Below, piece by piece: positions 1 through 11,287 of a DNA stretch of 60,784 bases. Position numbers and translations under genes: made by a program. Numbering within the stretch: position 1 is the first letter of the stretch; each line of letters opens with the position of its first letter. This DNA is from Pelagibacteraceae bacterium AG-337-I02 (lineage in GTDB: Bacteria; Pseudomonadota; Alphaproteobacteria; HIMB59; GCA-002718135). Where the stretch lies: positions 1-60,784 of the forward strand of contig QBZY01000007.1 in the NCBI GenBank assembly GCA_003282155.1, given 5' to 3'. The notes beneath the pieces are model-generated. The model ran no database searches and was not told where the DNA came from. It saw only the letters and a list, made by a program, of their open reading frames with translations.

Positions 1-403
1 GTTCTATTGCTAGATACATGGACATAAGATTATTTGAAGCAATCATTAACATCATCCCAAGTGTTGAAAATAAAAATAAAATAGGAATTTCAAAATTTTT
101 TAGCTTAATGCCTAAGAAATAATCTTTTGAAATGATGATACTAGCTATAGATCCTAATAGAGCTAAAATTTTAAAAAAATTTATAAAAGAAGAGTGGCTA
201 AATAAACTTTTATAATTTGCAAAATTTGATTCACTATCATAGTAAACAAGCAAAATGGTTAATAATAAAACGAAAACTGCTAGATTGGAAGTTTGTCTAA
301 ATGCATTCTGTTTAAAAAAAAGACCAAAAAGTAAGCAAACAAAAGAAGAGGATGCTAGAAAAATTTCAGGTATAAAAAAAATATTGTAAATATTATTTAG
401 CAT
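1..403 (-). CDS. nuoN: NADH-quinone oxidoreductase subunit N (5' part, cut by window edge)
   Basis: This is the N-terminal 134 residues of the third antiporter-like membrane subunit of complex I; the gene runs off the left edge. It starts MLNNIYNIFFIPEIFLASSS and reaches a segment ending FSTLGMMLMIASNNLMSMYL, which matches the conserved NuoN region that precedes the essential helices. At least three hydrophobic segments are visible. The ATG lies at 403-401 and overlaps the end of nuoM by 11 bases, so the two are translationally coupled. It is the last gene of the nuo operon. The identity rests on this motif and on the fixed gene order M-N; the start is well supported by the overlap. Confidence 0.92.
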   Translation of the reverse strand, partial: MLNNIYNIFFIPEIFLASSSFVCLLFGLFFKQNAFRQTSNLAVFVLLLTILLVYYDSESNFANYKSLFSHSSFINFFKILALLGSIASIIISKDYFLGIKLKNFEIPILFLFSTLGMMLMIASNNLMSMYLAIE

Positions 404-1877
404 TGGCTATTTCATAATTTGTTATAATTAGTTCAAGTGATAATCTCATAGGATCTAAAAATAAATTTGGAAATATACCTAGTAATATTACTGAAATTGC
501 TAAAGGAATTAATATGATTTTTTCTCTTGCGTTTATATCTAAAATATCTGCAAGTTTATTATTAGTTATGGTGCCAAAAATAATTCTTTTATAAAGGTAT
601 AGCATGTAAACAGCGGATAATATTATTCCAAAAGCCGCGCCAATAACAACGTAACTTGAAAATTTAAATGCGCCAACAATAACTAAAAATTCTCCAATAA
701 AACCACTAGTCCCAGGTAATCCAACTGATCCCAGCATAAAAATCATGAAGACTGTTGCATAAAGTGGCATTCTTTGAACTAATCCCCCGTAAAATTCAAT
801 TTCTCTAGTATGCATTCGATCATAAATAACACCAACGCATAAAAATAAAGCTGCTGAAACTAGTCCATGACTAATCATTTGCATCATTGCTCCCTCTAAA
901 CCTTGTTGATTCACTAAGAAAATTCCAATTGTTACAATTCCCATATGAGCAACAGATGAATATGCAATTAGTTTTTTAATATCAGTTTGTGCTAGTGCTA
1001 CTAAGGAAGTGTATACTATGGCAACTATACTTAATGTCATAATTAAAGGAATAAAAAACTCTGTTGCTTCTGGAAGCATACCTAAAGAGAAACGAATAAA
1101 ACCATATCCACCCATTTTTAAAAGTACTCCAGCTAAAATAACAGATCCAGCCGTTGGAGCTTCAACATGGGCATCAGGTAACCATGTATGAAAAGGCCAC
1201 ATAGGAATTTTAACTGCAAAGGAAGCAAAGAAGGCAAGCCATAGAAATAATTGAGTATTATAGGAAAAATAATTACCTTGTAAGAACTCAATACTCATTG
1301 AACTTGTATTTCTATACATCACAATAATGGCAATCAACATGAGTACTGATCCCAAAAGAGTATACAGAAAGAATTTAAAAGAAGCATAAATTCTTCTATT
1401 TCCTCCCCAAATACCTATGATTAGATACATTGGTATTAATACTGCTTCAAAAAAAATATAAAATAAAAGTATATCTATAGAAGCAAACATTCCAATCATT
1501 ACGGTCTCTAAAAATAAAAAAGAAAGCATGTATTCCTTGACTCTTTTTTTTATATTATTCCAACTAGCTAAAATACAAAGTGGGGTCAAAAATGTACTTA
1601 ATAAAATCATAAAAAGTGAGATACCGTCAACTCCAACATGGTAGAAGAAATTAAAGTCATCGAACCATCTAAATTTTTCTTCATATTGATATGACGGATT
1701 GGAATAATCAAATTGTAACCAAAGTATTAAACTTAAAATAAATGTTCCTAACGTTGATAGTAAAGCAGCCCATTTAATATTAATTGAAGTTAATTCGTCT
1801 TCTTTAATAAAAAGAATAATTAAAGCGCCAATTAAAGGTAAAAAAATTATTACTGATACTAGTGGCCAGTCAACCAT
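393..1877 (-). CDS. nuoM: NADH-quinone oxidoreductase subunit M
   Basis: Proton-pumping antiporter-like membrane subunit of respiratory complex I, 494 residues, the usual length. It is almost wholly hydrophobic, with about 14 membrane helices. Family motifs are visible: FFEAVLIPMYLIIGIWGG carries the conserved glutamate of helix 5, and KIPMWPFHTWLPDAHVEAPT and LKMGGYGFIRF are hallmark proton-channel segments. It begins immediately after the nuoL stop with no gap and its end overlaps nuoN by 11 bases. It acts in the inner membrane, coupling quinone reduction to proton export. Nothing is missing. Confidence 0.98.
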   Translation of the reverse strand: MVDWPLVSVIIFLPLIGALIILFIKEDELTSINIKWAALLSTLGTFILSLILWLQFDYSNPSYQYEEKFRWFDDFNFFYHVGVDGISLFMILLSTFLTPLCILASWNNIKKRVKEYMLSFLFLETVMIGMFASIDILLFYIFFEAVLIPMYLIIGIWGGNRRIYASFKFFLYTLLGSVLMLIAIIVMYRNTSSMSIEFLQGNYFSYNTQLFLWLAFFASFAVKIPMWPFHTWLPDAHVEAPTAGSVILAGVLLKMGGYGFIRFSLGMLPEATEFFIPLIMTLSIVAIVYTSLVALAQTDIKKLIAYSSVAHMGIVTIGIFLVNQQGLEGAMMQMISHGLVSAALFLCVGVIYDRMHTREIEFYGGLVQRMPLYATVFMIFMLGSVGLPGTSGFIGEFLVIVGAFKFSSYVVIGAAFGIILSAVYMLYLYKRIIFGTITNNKLADILDINAREKIILIPLAISVILLGIFPNLFLDPMRLSLELIITNYEIANAK

Positions 1878-3785
1878 TTAGTAATATAAAAACCATGTTA
1901 AAATTATTACTAAGCCGCCAAGCATAGCAAAAGCATAATGAAACAAATACCCTGATTGAAATAAACTTACATAAGATGAAGATTTTGAAATAATCCAGGA
2001 GACCCCGTTTGGCCCCAAACCATCGATAGTTTTTTCATCTCCTCTTTTCCAGAAAAAGTTTGCTAATTTGAAAAAAGTTAAAACAAATACTTTATGATAA
2101 AGCTCATCCACATACCATTTATTTTTAGAAAGAGAATATAAAGGATCTAAGTTACGGGAAAGATTTTTTGCTCTGTTTAAATTATTTGAATATATCAACA
2201 CACAGACAAGAATTCCAATTGCAACAGCTGATTTAGATATTAAGGATTGTGTAAGAGGAAGATATTTATGAGAACTCTCTGTTAATAATATTGCATTATC
2301 CCAAAATTCTTTTTTATAATATCCAATAAAATAATCAGCTAAGAATATTCCAGAAAAAATAGAACCAATAGCAAGAATAAATAATGGAACTGTCATAACT
2401 AAAGGTGATTCATGGGCGTGATCATATGTTTTATTTTCAGATCTATTTTCACCATGAAATGTTAGAAATAATAATCTCCATGAATAAAAAGCTGTAAGTA
2501 GAGCAGTTAAAATACCTACTAAATATGCAAAGTATGCTATTCCATTTGATGCATAGAAAGCATTTTCTAAAATACTTTCTTTTGAATAGTAGCCGGATAA
2601 ATACGGGAAACCAATAATTGCAAGAGATCCAATCCACATCATTATAGCAGTAAAAGGTATTTTTTTATAAAGTCCGCCCATTTTTCTCATATCTTGTTCA
2701 TGATGCATTGCATGAATTACAGAACCTGCAGAAAGAAATAGAAGAGCTTTAAAAAAAGCATGAGTTGTTAAGTGAAATATTGATGCATTATAAGCACCGA
2801 CACCGGCTGCGAAAAACATATATCCTAATTGACTACATGTTGAATATGCAATTACTCGTTTAATATCATTTTGTGTTAAGGCTATAGAGGCAGCAAAAAT
2901 AGCTGTAGCCGCGCCTACGAAAGTAATGAATAAATTAGTAAATGTGGCAAACTCATAAAGAGGACTCATTCTTGCAACTAAAAATACGCCGGCTGTTACC
3001 ATTGTTGCAGCATGTATTAGTGCAGAAACAGGGGTAGGTCCTTCCATAGCATCTGGTAGCCACGTATGTAAACCTAATTGGGCAGATTTACCCATTGCTC
3101 CTATAAACAAAAGAAAGCATAAAAAATCTAAAGTTGGAAAACTGAATGAAAGGAATTGAATTTGATGCTCACTAAATTGATCTACTTGTTCAAATATACT
3201 GTCGAAACTTATCGTACCAAAAATGTAAAAAATTCCAGCAATTCCTATTGCGTATCCAAAATCTCCAACTCTATTTACGACAAATGCTTTTATAGCAGCT
3301 TTATTGGCTGAATTTTTATGATTCCAAAAACCAATTAATAAATATGAGGCTAGTCCAACACCCTCCCAACCAAAAAACATTTGTAACAAGTTATTACTTG
3401 ATACAAGAACAAGCATAAAAAAAGTAAATAAGCTTAGATAGCCCATAAATCTAATCTTTGATGGATCTTCATCCATATAACCTATTGAATATAAGTGAAC
3501 ACAAGCGGAAACAGTTGTAACAACAATAAACATCACGGCAGTTAATGTGTCTAATCTTATTGACCAATCAACAATAAAGTTTCCAGAAGTAATCCAGTTA
3601 AAAATAAAGATTATTTCAGTTTCCTTATTATTAATAAACTGTATAAATATTATCCAAGAAAAAAAAGTACAAAGAAAAAGAATTGAGGTTGTTGATATTT
3701 GATAAACCTTACAGTTAAACTGTTTACCTAGTAAAAAACAAAAAAGAAAACCAAGTAGAGGTAAAAATATAATTGATGTTGCCAT
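1878..3785 (-). CDS. nuoL: NADH-quinone oxidoreductase subunit L
   Basis: Distal antiporter-like membrane subunit of complex I, 635 residues. It shows the NuoL motifs FFGWEGVGLASYLLIGFW, GKSAQLGLHTWLPDAMEGPT and HAATMVTAGVFLVAR, including the helix-5 glutamate and the lysine/histidine proton path. The C-terminal part carries the long lateral helix and final membrane anchor typical of this subunit. It follows nuoK by 3 bases and abuts nuoM. Length and motifs are normal for Alphaproteobacteria. Confidence 0.98.
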   Translation of the reverse strand: MATSIIFLPLLGFLFCFLLGKQFNCKVYQISTTSILFLCTFFSWIIFIQFINNKETEIIFIFNWITSGNFIVDWSIRLDTLTAVMFIVVTTVSACVHLYSIGYMDEDPSKIRFMGYLSLFTFFMLVLVSSNNLLQMFFGWEGVGLASYLLIGFWNHKNSANKAAIKAFVVNRVGDFGYAIGIAGIFYIFGTISFDSIFEQVDQFSEHQIQFLSFSFPTLDFLCFLLFIGAMGKSAQLGLHTWLPDAMEGPTPVSALIHAATMVTAGVFLVARMSPLYEFATFTNLFITFVGAATAIFAASIALTQNDIKRVIAYSTCSQLGYMFFAAGVGAYNASIFHLTTHAFFKALLFLSAGSVIHAMHHEQDMRKMGGLYKKIPFTAIMMWIGSLAIIGFPYLSGYYSKESILENAFYASNGIAYFAYLVGILTALLTAFYSWRLLFLTFHGENRSENKTYDHAHESPLVMTVPLFILAIGSIFSGIFLADYFIGYYKKEFWDNAILLTESSHKYLPLTQSLISKSAVAIGILVCVLIYSNNLNRAKNLSRNLDPLYSLSKNKWYVDELYHKVFVLTFFKLANFFWKRGDEKTIDGLGPNGVSWIISKSSSYVSLFQSGYLFHYAFAMLGGLVIILTWFLYY

Positions 3786-3788
3786 CTA

Positions 3789-4094
3789 CTATCCCTTAAG
3801 TTGATTGATTTTATTTACTTCTATTGATCCTAAATTTCTAAAAAATACTACAAGTATGGCTAGTCCAATTGCTGCTTCAGCTGCTGCAACAGTAAGTGTA
3901 AGCATTGCAAAAATTTGTCCTGAAATATCATTAATATATGCTGAGAAAGCAATAAAATTAATATTTACTGATAACAAGATGAGTTCTATAGACATTAAAA
4001 TTATAATTAAATTTTTGTTATTTAAAAATATTCCTAAAACACCTAAGGTGAAAATAATTGCACCAAGAAAAAGATAGTGTTCAAGGGTAATCAT
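3789..4094 (-). CDS. nuoK: NADH-quinone oxidoreductase subunit K
   Basis: Small membrane subunit of complex I, 101 residues with three helices, homologous to mitochondrial ND4L. The segment [19 protein letters not shown] contains the conserved helix-2 glutamate, and [14 protein letters not shown] contains the second buried glutamate; both belong to the membrane charge axis. It lies 3 bases after nuoJ and 3 before nuoL. Confidence 0.97.
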   Translation of the reverse strand: MITLEHYLFLGAIIFTLGVLGIFLNNKNLIIILMSIELILLSVNINFIAFSAYINDISGQIFAMLTLTVAAAEAAIGLAILVVFFRNLGSIEVNKINQLKG

Positions 4095-4097
4095 AAA

Positions 4098-4709
4098 TCA
4101 AATTCCTTCACCTAATTTTACTTTTTTCTTTTCTATAGCTATTGATGCATCGACTGTATTTTGAGAATTTATATTCTGTCTTTTAACTCCGCCTTTATCT
4201 CTTAATGTAAGTGTAATGGAGCCAATCATTGCGACTAATAGAATTATCCCACATATTTGAAATAAATAAAAATATTCAGTGTAGAGTATTTGTCCAATCA
4301 TTTTTGTATTCTCCAATTCATTATTTATAGGTTGTAATGGAGTTTGATTGTTATAAATATTAGAAGATCTATCTGTTAGAAAAAGTATCCCAAGCTCTAT
4401 AACTAGTACTATACCTAATAATGCTCCAAAAGGTAAATACTGTAAAAAACCCTCTCTCAATTTTACAAAATTTATATCAAGCATCATTACAACAAAAAGA
4501 AAAAGGACTGCAACAGCACCAACATATACAACGACAAGGATCATTGCCAAAAATTCAGCTCCTAACAAAACAAAGAGACCTGATGCATTAACAAAGCTTA
4601 AAATTAAGAACAAAACTGAATGAACAGGATTTTTTGCGCTTATAACCATCAGAGCTGAAAGAACTGCAATAGATGAAAACAGATAAAATGTTAATGAATA
4701 AAGAACCAT
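4098..4709 (-). CDS. nuoJ: NADH-quinone oxidoreductase subunit J
   Basis: ND6-like membrane subunit of complex I, 203 residues with five helices. The motif EFLAMILVVVYVGAVAVLFLFVVMM is the conserved flexible helix 3 of NuoJ, involved in coupling between the quinone site and the proton pumps. The C-terminal ~40 residues are polar and extend into the cytoplasm, as in other alphaproteobacterial copies. It starts 2 bases after the nuoI stop. Confidence 0.97.
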   Translation of the reverse strand: MVLYSLTFYLFSSIAVLSALMVISAKNPVHSVLFLILSFVNASGLFVLLGAEFLAMILVVVYVGAVAVLFLFVVMMLDINFVKLREGFLQYLPFGALLGIVLVIELGILFLTDRSSNIYNNQTPLQPINNELENTKMIGQILYTEYFYLFQICGIILLVAMIGSITLTLRDKGGVKRQNINSQNTVDASIAIEKKKVKLGEGI

Positions 4710-4711
4710 TC

Positions 4712-5191
4712 TTATCTATATTTTCTATCGAGATGAATATTTTGAGCAATTTCTTGCTCCCATCTATCTCCATTTTCTAAAAGTTTATCTTTATTATAGA
4801 TTAATTCTTCTCTAGTTTCAGTGGCAAATTCAAAGTTTGGTCCCTCTACTATTGCATCAACTGGGCAAGATTCTTGACATAAACCACAGTATATACATTT
4901 TGTCATATCTATATCATATCTTGTTGTTCTTCTGCTTCCATCCTCTCTTGGCTCAGCTTCAATTGTAATTGCCTGAGCAGGACAAACTGCTTCACAAAGC
5001 TTACATGCGATACATCTTTCTTCTCCGCTTGGATATCTTCTTAATGCATGCTCACCTCTAAAACGTGGACTTAATGGACCTTTTTCATGAGGATAATTTA
5101 TTGTAACTTTAGACTTAAATATATATTTGAAAGTTAAAAATAAACCTTGAAATAATTCAAATAAAGTAAAAGATTTAATCAATTTATACAT
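4712..5191 (-). CDS. nuoI: NADH-quinone oxidoreductase subunit I (two [4Fe-4S] clusters)
   Basis: Peripheral-arm ferredoxin-like subunit of complex I carrying clusters N6a and N6b. Two full cluster motifs are visible, [16 protein letters not shown] and [17 protein letters not shown] place the start at the ATG ending at 5191 ([15 protein letters not shown]), giving 159 residues. It sits in a TAATATG junction right after the nuoH stop. A longer reading frame beginning at 5212 would overlap nuoH by 20 bases and adds residues not typical of the family. An amphipathic N-terminal helix precedes the ferredoxin domain. Confidence 0.96.
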   Translation of the reverse strand: MYKLIKSFTLFELFQGLFLTFKYIFKSKVTINYPHEKGPLSPRFRGEHALRRYPSGEERCIACKLCEAVCPAQAITIEAEPREDGSRRTTRYDIDMTKCIYCGLCQESCPVDAIVEGPNFEFATETREELIYNKDKLLENGDRWEQEIAQNIHLDRKYR

Positions 5192-5192
5192 A

Positions 5193-6194
5193 TTAATTAG
5201 GAAGCATGTCAAAATATACTAAAAAACCTGAAGTTGCTACAACCCAAAACAAAGAAAACGGAAGAAAAACTTTCCATCCAAGTCTCATTAACTGATCATA
5301 TCTATATCTTGGGAAAGTTCCTCTAACCCAGATAAATAAAAACAATATAAATATTACTTTAACAGAAAACCAGATTACTCCAGGAATAACATTTAATGGA
5401 TATACATCAAATGGAGGTAGCCATCCGCCTAGAAAAAGAATGACAGTCATAGAAGACATTAAAATCATACTTGCGTATTCACCTAAAAAAAATAATACAA
5501 ATGAAGCTGATGAATATTCGGTAAAAAATCCTGCAACAAGTGTTGATTCATCTTCAGGAAGATCAAAAGGTAATCTATTTGTTTCAGCTAAAGCAGAAAT
5601 AAAAAAAATAATAAACATAGGCAATAATGGAATTGCAAACCAAACAGTCTGTTGAGCTAAAACTATCTTTGATAAATTTAAAGAACCTACACATAATAAT
5701 ACTGTAATTATTACAAATCCAATAGATACTTCATATGAAACCATTTGAGCAGCTGATCTTAATGCACCTAAAAAAGGATATTGAGAGTTACTAGCCCAAC
5801 CAGCCATTATTATTCCGTATACTCCAAGAGATGATACTGCAAACAGATACATGATACCTACGTTAATATCAGAGACTACCCATCCTGGAGCAAAAGGTAT
5901 TACTGCCCAACCAGCTAAGCTAAGTACCATTGTGATTATAGGTGCTAAGATAAAAACAATTTTATTTGATCCACTAGGTATAATATTTTCTTTAGTAATA
6001 AGTTTAAGTGCATCTGCAAAACTTTGTAATATACCAAAAGGCCCTACTATATTTGGACCTCTTCTTAATTGAATTAGAGCTAAAACTTTTCTTTCAGCGT
6101 AAACCAAAAAAGCTACAGATATTAAAACTGGTACAACAACAGCAAGTATTTGGGCAACAATTATTAAACCAGTAATTATTATATCATAGGTCAT
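5193..6194 (-). CDS. nuoH: NADH-quinone oxidoreductase subunit H
   Basis: Membrane subunit of complex I that forms much of the quinone-binding chamber, 333 residues with eight predicted helices. Conserved NuoH stretches are [17 protein letters not shown], the acidic loop [21 protein letters not shown] facing the quinone cavity, and [15 protein letters not shown]. It follows nuoG by 7 bases and is coupled to nuoI. Normal in length and motif content. Confidence 0.98.
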   Translation of the reverse strand: MTYDIIITGLIIVAQILAVVVPVLISVAFLVYAERKVLALIQLRRGPNIVGPFGILQSFADALKLITKENIIPSGSNKIVFILAPIITMVLSLAGWAVIPFAPGWVVSDINVGIMYLFAVSSLGVYGIIMAGWASNSQYPFLGALRSAAQMVSYEVSIGFVIITVLLCVGSLNLSKIVLAQQTVWFAIPLLPMFIIFFISALAETNRLPFDLPEDESTLVAGFFTEYSSASFVLFFLGEYASMILMSSMTVILFLGGWLPPFDVYPLNVIPGVIWFSVKVIFILFLFIWVRGTFPRYRYDQLMRLGWKVFLPFSLFWVVATSGFLVYFDMLPN

Positions 6195-6201
6195 TTATTT
6201 A

Positions 6202-8241
6202 TTATGCTGCCTTATTTAAAATATCTTTAGTGCATCTAGCCATTGTTTCAGAAGATCTAGAAATAGAGTCATTCATATAAAAATTTCCAATATTATAATT
6301 AATTTTAATATCCTCAATTTTATTTTTTTTAGCAAAACTAATTTCACCAATAGAATTGACTTCATTTAAGAGAGCAAATTGACCATAGTTACTTGTAAGC
6401 TCATTTCGAAGCTCTCCAAGATTGTTAAAATTTAAATCTTTTTCAAATAAGTCACTTAAAACTCTAAAAATTTTCCACTCCTCTTTAGCTTCACCTAGTG
6501 GGTTATGGCACTTAGTTGTTTGAATAACTCTACCTTCTATATTCATAAAAGTAGAACTTTTCTCAGTATATGCAGGGGTTGGTAAAATTATATCAGCTAT
6601 AGATGCTGAAATATCTCCATGATGACCAAGATAAACAACAAAAGCATTTTCAAGTGTTGAAAAATTTACCTCATCTAACCCCATTAAGAAAACTACTGGC
6701 TTAGTTTTATCAATATGTTTTTTTAATTGTTTGTTATAATCAAGATCAAATTTTTTATTATAAAATTTCAAATCTAACGCCCCTACTCTAGAAATATCTT
6801 GGTGAAGAATATTTAATGGATTTATATTTTTATTTTTTTGAATATTTTTTGCAATTAATCCTGCAGTTTCTAATATTTTTTTTCCATGATCATTATTTAT
6901 TGCTGAGGTGCCTAATATTATAAGTGGGTTTTTTGCAGATTTTAAAACTTTATTAAAGTCAGATTTATTATTAGATAATTTATTAAGATAATCTAAAGTA
7001 TCCGATAAATGATGATAATTATAAGTAAGATCTAATTTAGGACCTACAAGACCAATTTTGCAGTTATTTTCAATATATGCCTTTCGAATTCTAGCGTTTA
7101 GTACTGCAGCTTCCCATCTAGGATTAGATCCGATTAAAAGAATAGCATCAGCCTTTTCAATTTCTTGAATTGTCGAATTCAATTTATAACTTGAAGATGA
7201 ATTATCTATAATTTGTGCATTATCAAATCTGCAATCATAGTTTTTTGATTTAAGTGAGTGGCTAAATTTTTGTGCAGAATATAAAGTTTCAATATCGGTG
7301 AACTTACCAGATAAAAATACTGTATTTTCTTTACCTCTTTTTTTAATTTCTTTTTGTATTAATTCAAATGCATCGTCCCATGATGATTTTTGGAGTTTTT
7401 TATTTGATTTAGAATAAACAGTATCTAATCTTTGACTTGAAAGTCCATCAACAGCAAATCTAGATTTATCACTTATCCATTCTTCGTTAGTTTCTTCATT
7501 TATTCTAGGAAGAGCTCTTAAAACTTTTTTTCCTCTTGTATCAATTCTTATACTTGAACCTATACCATCAAACACATCAAATGTTTCTGTTTTAGTTAAT
7601 TCCCATGGTCTAGATTTAAATGCATATGGTTTACTTGTTAAAGCGCCTACAGGACATAAATCAATTACGTTACCTGATAATTCTGATTCAATAGTTTTTT
7701 CTAAATATGTAGTGATCTCAGCATTTTCTCCTCTTCCTAGTAATCCTATATCATCAACACCAGCAACTTCTGTAGAGAACCTTACGCATCTTGTACAATG
7801 TATACATCTTGTCATAATTGTTTTGACAAGTGGCCCCATATTTTTATTCTGAACTGCTCTTTTATTTTCTTCATATCTAGTTTTATCAAAACCATAATAC
7901 ATTGCTTGATCCTGAAGATCGCATTCTCCTCCTTGATCACAAATGGGACAATCCAATGGATGATTAATAAGAAGAAACTCCATCACACCTTTACGAGCTT
8001 TTTTAACTGTTTCAGTATTAGTTTTTATAACCATTCCATCTGCAGCTGGCATGGCACATGATGCAATAGGTTTTGGAGCTTTTTCCATTTCTACTAAGCA
8101 CATCCTACAGTTTCCTGCTATTGATAGTTTTTCATGGTAACAAAATCTTGGAATTTCAGTTCCTGCTTGTTCACAAGCTTGCATTACGGTCATACCGTTT
8201 TCAAATTCATGTTCTTTATTATCAATTGTTATTTTTGGCAC
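6202..8241 (-). CDS. nuoG: NADH-quinone oxidoreductase subunit G
   Basis: Largest peripheral subunit of complex I, 679 residues, the short mitochondrial-like form. The N-terminal ferredoxin domain has the [2Fe-2S] motif around residues 33-62 (FCYHEKLSIAGNCRMC ... SC). Next comes the His/Cys-ligated [4Fe-4S] site HPLDCPICDQGGECDLQD, and then a four-cysteine cluster (TRCIHCTRCVRF ... DLCPVGALT). The rest is a molybdopterin-oxidoreductase-like domain that no longer binds cofactor; its C-terminal half is lysine/asparagine rich and divergent. It overlaps nuoF by one base (TAATG). Confidence 0.97.
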   Translation of the reverse strand: MPKITIDNKEHEFENGMTVMQACEQAGTEIPRFCYHEKLSIAGNCRMCLVEMEKAPKPIASCAMPAADGMVIKTNTETVKKARKGVMEFLLINHPLDCPICDQGGECDLQDQAMYYGFDKTRYEENKRAVQNKNMGPLVKTIMTRCIHCTRCVRFSTEVAGVDDIGLLGRGENAEITTYLEKTIESELSGNVIDLCPVGALTSKPYAFKSRPWELTKTETFDVFDGIGSSIRIDTRGKKVLRALPRINEETNEEWISDKSRFAVDGLSSQRLDTVYSKSNKKLQKSSWDDAFELIQKEIKKRGKENTVFLSGKFTDIETLYSAQKFSHSLKSKNYDCRFDNAQIIDNSSSSYKLNSTIQEIEKADAILLIGSNPRWEAAVLNARIRKAYIENNCKIGLVGPKLDLTYNYHHLSDTLDYLNKLSNNKSDFNKVLKSAKNPLIILGTSAINNDHGKKILETAGLIAKNIQKNKNINPLNILHQDISRVGALDLKFYNKKFDLDYNKQLKKHIDKTKPVVFLMGLDEVNFSTLENAFVVYLGHHGDISASIADIILPTPAYTEKSSTFMNIEGRVIQTTKCHNPLGEAKEEWKIFRVLSDLFEKDLNFNNLGELRNELTSNYGQFALLNEVNSIGEISFAKKNKIEDIKINYNIGNFYMNDSISRSSETMARCTKDILNKAA

Positions 8242-9515
8242 TAAGCTACTCTTCTATTTCTTTCTTCAATTCTTTTTTCAATTTCAGGTCTAAAATGTCT
8301 AAACAAACCTTGAATAGGCCAAGCAGCTGCATCACCTAATGCGCATATAGTATGCCCTTCAATTTGTTTTGTTACATCGAGTAATTTGTCAATGTCTTGA
8401 TTTAAAACATCTCCATGGATCATCTTTTCCATCATTCTGTACATCCATCCAGTACCTTCTCTACAAGGTGTACATTGACCACAACTTTCATGTTTATAGA
8501 AATGAGATAACCTTGCTATTGCTTCAACAATATCAGTTGATTTATTCATGACTATTACTGCTGCAGTACCAAGACCACTTTTAACTTCTTTAAGGCTATC
8601 AAAATCCATTTTTACTGTGTCACAAATTGATTTAGGGAGAAGTGGCACACTGGCTCCGCCAGGAATAATTGCTAAAAGATTGTCCCATCCTCCTATAACT
8701 CCACCAGCATGCTTTTCTATAAGCTCTTTCAATGGAATACCCATTTCTTCTTCAACATTACAAGGATTGTTTACATGCCCAGAAATACTAAATATTTTAG
8801 TTCCAGTATTATTCACACTACCTAGACCTGCAAACCAATCACCGCCTCTCCTTAAAATTGTAGGTGATACAGCTATAGTTTCAACATTTGTTACTGTTGT
8901 AGGACAACCATATAAACCTGCTCCGGCAGGAAAAGGTGGTTTTAGTCGGGGTTGACCTTTCTTACCCTCTAAACTTTCAAGTAGAGCTGTTTCTTCTCCA
9001 CAAATATAAGCTCCAGCTCCCCTATGTAAAAAAATATCAAAGTCCCATCCTGAGCCACAAGCATTTTTTCCAATTAAATTGTTTTCATAAGCCTCATCAA
9101 TTGCTTTTTGTAAATTTGATGACTCTGAATAATATTCTCCTCTAATATATATGTAGCAAGTATGTGCATGCATGGCAAATCCAGCAACTAAACAACCCTC
9201 CAATAGTAAATGGGGATCATTTCTTAAAATTTCCCTATCTTTACATGTGCCAGGCTCAGATTCATCTGCATTAACAACTAAATAATGTTCTTTACCTGAA
9301 TCCTTTGGCATAAATGACCATTTAAGACCTGCCGGAAACCCTGCGCCCCCTCGTCCTCTGAGCTGACTTATTTTTATTTCATCAACTATTTTATCACTTC
9401 CTAATTTTATCAAATTCTTAGTATTCGACCATATTCCTCTTTTTAAAGCTCCTTTGAGTTTCCAATCATCAAATCCATATAGATTTTTAAAAATTTTATC
9501 TTCTTGTTTTAGCAT
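8241..9515 (-). CDS. nuoF: NADH-quinone oxidoreductase subunit F (FMN and NADH site)
   Basis: Entry subunit of complex I, 424 residues, which binds NADH and [18 protein letters not shown] is the flavin/nucleotide-binding glycine loop and [15 protein letters not shown] is a second FMN-binding signature. [15 protein letters not shown] with a later cysteine ([12 protein letters not shown]) ligates the [4Fe-4S] cluster N3. One-base TAATG overlaps link it with nuoE upstream and nuoG downstream. Highly conserved and complete. Confidence 0.98.
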   Translation of the reverse strand: MLKQEDKIFKNLYGFDDWKLKGALKRGIWSNTKNLIKLGSDKIVDEIKISQLRGRGGAGFPAGLKWSFMPKDSGKEHYLVVNADESEPGTCKDREILRNDPHLLLEGCLVAGFAMHAHTCYIYIRGEYYSESSNLQKAIDEAYENNLIGKNACGSGWDFDIFLHRGAGAYICGEETALLESLEGKKGQPRLKPPFPAGAGLYGCPTTVTNVETIAVSPTILRRGGDWFAGLGSVNNTGTKIFSISGHVNNPCNVEEEMGIPLKELIEKHAGGVIGGWDNLLAIIPGGASVPLLPKSICDTVKMDFDSLKEVKSGLGTAAVIVMNKSTDIVEAIARLSHFYKHESCGQCTPCREGTGWMYRMMEKMIHGDVLNQDIDKLLDVTKQIEGHTICALGDAAAWPIQGLFRHFRPEIEKRIEERNRRVA

Positions 9516-10108
9516 TAAAATTCTCTTTCTGGTTGAGATGATTTTCTTCCAATTTGAGAACCAATTTTAATTGGTTTATTACTTTTTAAATCATTTAGAA
9601 GTTGTCTAAAGTTTTCTTCATCTAAATCTTCATAATATTCATCATTAATTTGTATCATAGGTGCATTGCAACAAGCTCCTAAGCATTCTACTTCAACAAC
9701 TGTAAATTTTTTATCATCACTAGTTTCTCCAATTTGAGTATTACAAACTTCTTGAGCAACCTTTGAAAGCTTATCACTTCCTCTTAACCAGCATGGTGTA
9801 GTTCTACATATTTGAACAAAATTCTTTCCGATTGGCTCAAGATTAAACATTGAATAAAATGTAGCTACCTCTAAAACTCTTATATAAGACATACTTAAAG
9901 TCTCAGCTACTTTTTCCATTGAATTTTTACTTAACCAACCTTTGTTTTGTCTCTGAGCCAAATCCAAGAGTGGTATTACTGCGCTTTGAATTTTATTTGA
10001 TGGATATTTTTTTAATATATTCGATATTTTTTCAAAATTATCTTTTGACCATTCAAAATTATTATTAATTTTCTTATAAACTTTGTTATTTGTTCCAGGA
10101 TGATGCAT
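9515..10108 (-). CDS. nuoE: NADH-quinone oxidoreductase subunit E ([2Fe-2S])
   Basis: Thioredoxin-fold [2Fe-2S] subunit of complex I, 197 residues. Cluster ligands are seen in [11 protein letters not shown] and [11 protein letters not shown] helical N-terminal domain (residues ~20-85, with [22 protein letters not shown]) precedes the cluster domain. The C-terminal tail is short and basic. It overlaps nuoD and nuoF by one base each, which couples their translation. Confidence 0.97.
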   Translation of the reverse strand: MHHPGTNNKVYKKINNNFEWSKDNFEKISNILKKYPSNKIQSAVIPLLDLAQRQNKGWLSKNSMEKVAETLSMSYIRVLEVATFYSMFNLEPIGKNFVQICRTTPCWLRGSDKLSKVAQEVCNTQIGETSDDKKFTVVEVECLGACCNAPMIQINDEYYEDLDEENFRQLLNDLKSNKPIKIGSQIGRKSSQPEREF

Positions 10109-11286
10109 TATCTATCAATCTCTCCAAAAACAATATCAAGACTACCTAATATAGCTGCAATATCAGCCATTAAATGACCTTTTGATAAATTATCTAAAAT
10201 TTGAAGGTGAGCAAATCCAGGAGCTCTTATTTTACACCTATAAGGTTTACTTGATCCATCAGAAACAAGAAAAACACCAAACTCACCTTTTGGTGCTTCG
10301 ACAGCTGTATAGGTTTGTCCTTCTGGAACCCTATACCCCTCAGTAAACAATTTAAAATGGTGAATTAATGCCTCCATCGATTTTTTCATTTGGTTTCTTT
10401 TTGGAGGTGTAATTTTATTATCTTCTACAGAAATTGCTCCAGGTTTAATTTTATTAAGGCATTGATTAATTATTGTAATGCTTTGTCTGATTTCTTCAAT
10501 TCTAACTAAATATCTATCAAAACAATCTCCTTTTTTACCAACAGGGATATCAAATTCAACTTGATCATATGCATCATAAGGTTGTGATCTTCTTAAGTCC
10601 CAAGCAACACCAGAACTTCTTAGAACAGGTCCTGAGCATCCCCATTCAATAGCCTCTTTTTTTGAAATGATACCTATATCAACTGATCTTTGTCTTAAAA
10701 TTCTATTATTTGTAAGTAATTCTTCTAAGTCATCTATAAATTTTGGAAGTGTCTTAAAGTGATGAAATAGTTTTTCTTCCATTCCTTCTGGCATATCCTG
10801 ATGAACTCCTCCTGGTCTAAAATAGGCTGCATGAAACCTAGCACCAGATACAGCTTCATGAAACTCTAAAAGCTTTTCTCTTTCTTCAAAACACCAAAGG
10901 AACGGAGTTACTGCACCAATATCAGCGGCGTATGCAGGAATATTAAGAAGGTGATTTAAGATTCTTGTAACTTCTGCAAAAATTACTCTTATAAACTTTG
11001 CTCTCATTGGTACTTCAATATTTAAGAGATTCTCGGTTGCAAGAGCAAAAGCATGCTCTTGACACATAGGAGAAACATAATCTAGTCTATCAAAATAAGG
11101 TACGGCTTGTAGATATGTTTTATATTCAATTAATTTTTCAGTACCTCTATGAAGTAAACCAATATGAGGCTCGGCTCTTTTAACAACCTCTCCTTCTAAT
11201 TCTACAACTAATCTTAAAACACCGTGAGCAGCAGGATGTTGTGGTCCAAAATTTATAGTCGTTGTATTTAATTCAACTTCTTTCAT
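10108..11286 (-). CDS. nuoD: NADH-quinone oxidoreductase subunit D
   Basis: Subunit at the quinone site of complex I, related to [NiFe]-hydrogenase large subunits, 392 residues from the chosen start. [19 protein letters not shown] is the family N-terminal signature containing the histidine loop near ubiquinone, and [18 protein letters not shown] follows. I choose the ATG ending at 11286, which forms a TAATATG junction with the nuoC stop. The open frame begins at 11319, but the extra 11 residues overlap nuoC and are not family-like. NuoC and NuoD are separate here, not fused as in enterobacteria. Confidence 0.97.
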   Translation of the reverse strand: MKEVELNTTTINFGPQHPAAHGVLRLVVELEGEVVKRAEPHIGLLHRGTEKLIEYKTYLQAVPYFDRLDYVSPMCQEHAFALATENLLNIEVPMRAKFIRVIFAEVTRILNHLLNIPAYAADIGAVTPFLWCFEEREKLLEFHEAVSGARFHAAYFRPGGVHQDMPEGMEEKLFHHFKTLPKFIDDLEELLTNNRILRQRSVDIGIISKKEAIEWGCSGPVLRSSGVAWDLRRSQPYDAYDQVEFDIPVGKKGDCFDRYLVRIEEIRQSITIINQCLNKIKPGAISVEDNKITPPKRNQMKKSMEALIHHFKLFTEGYRVPEGQTYTAVEAPKGEFGVFLVSDGSSKPYRCKIRAPGFAHLQILDNLSKGHLMADIAAILGSLDIVFGEIDR

Positions 11287-11287
11287 A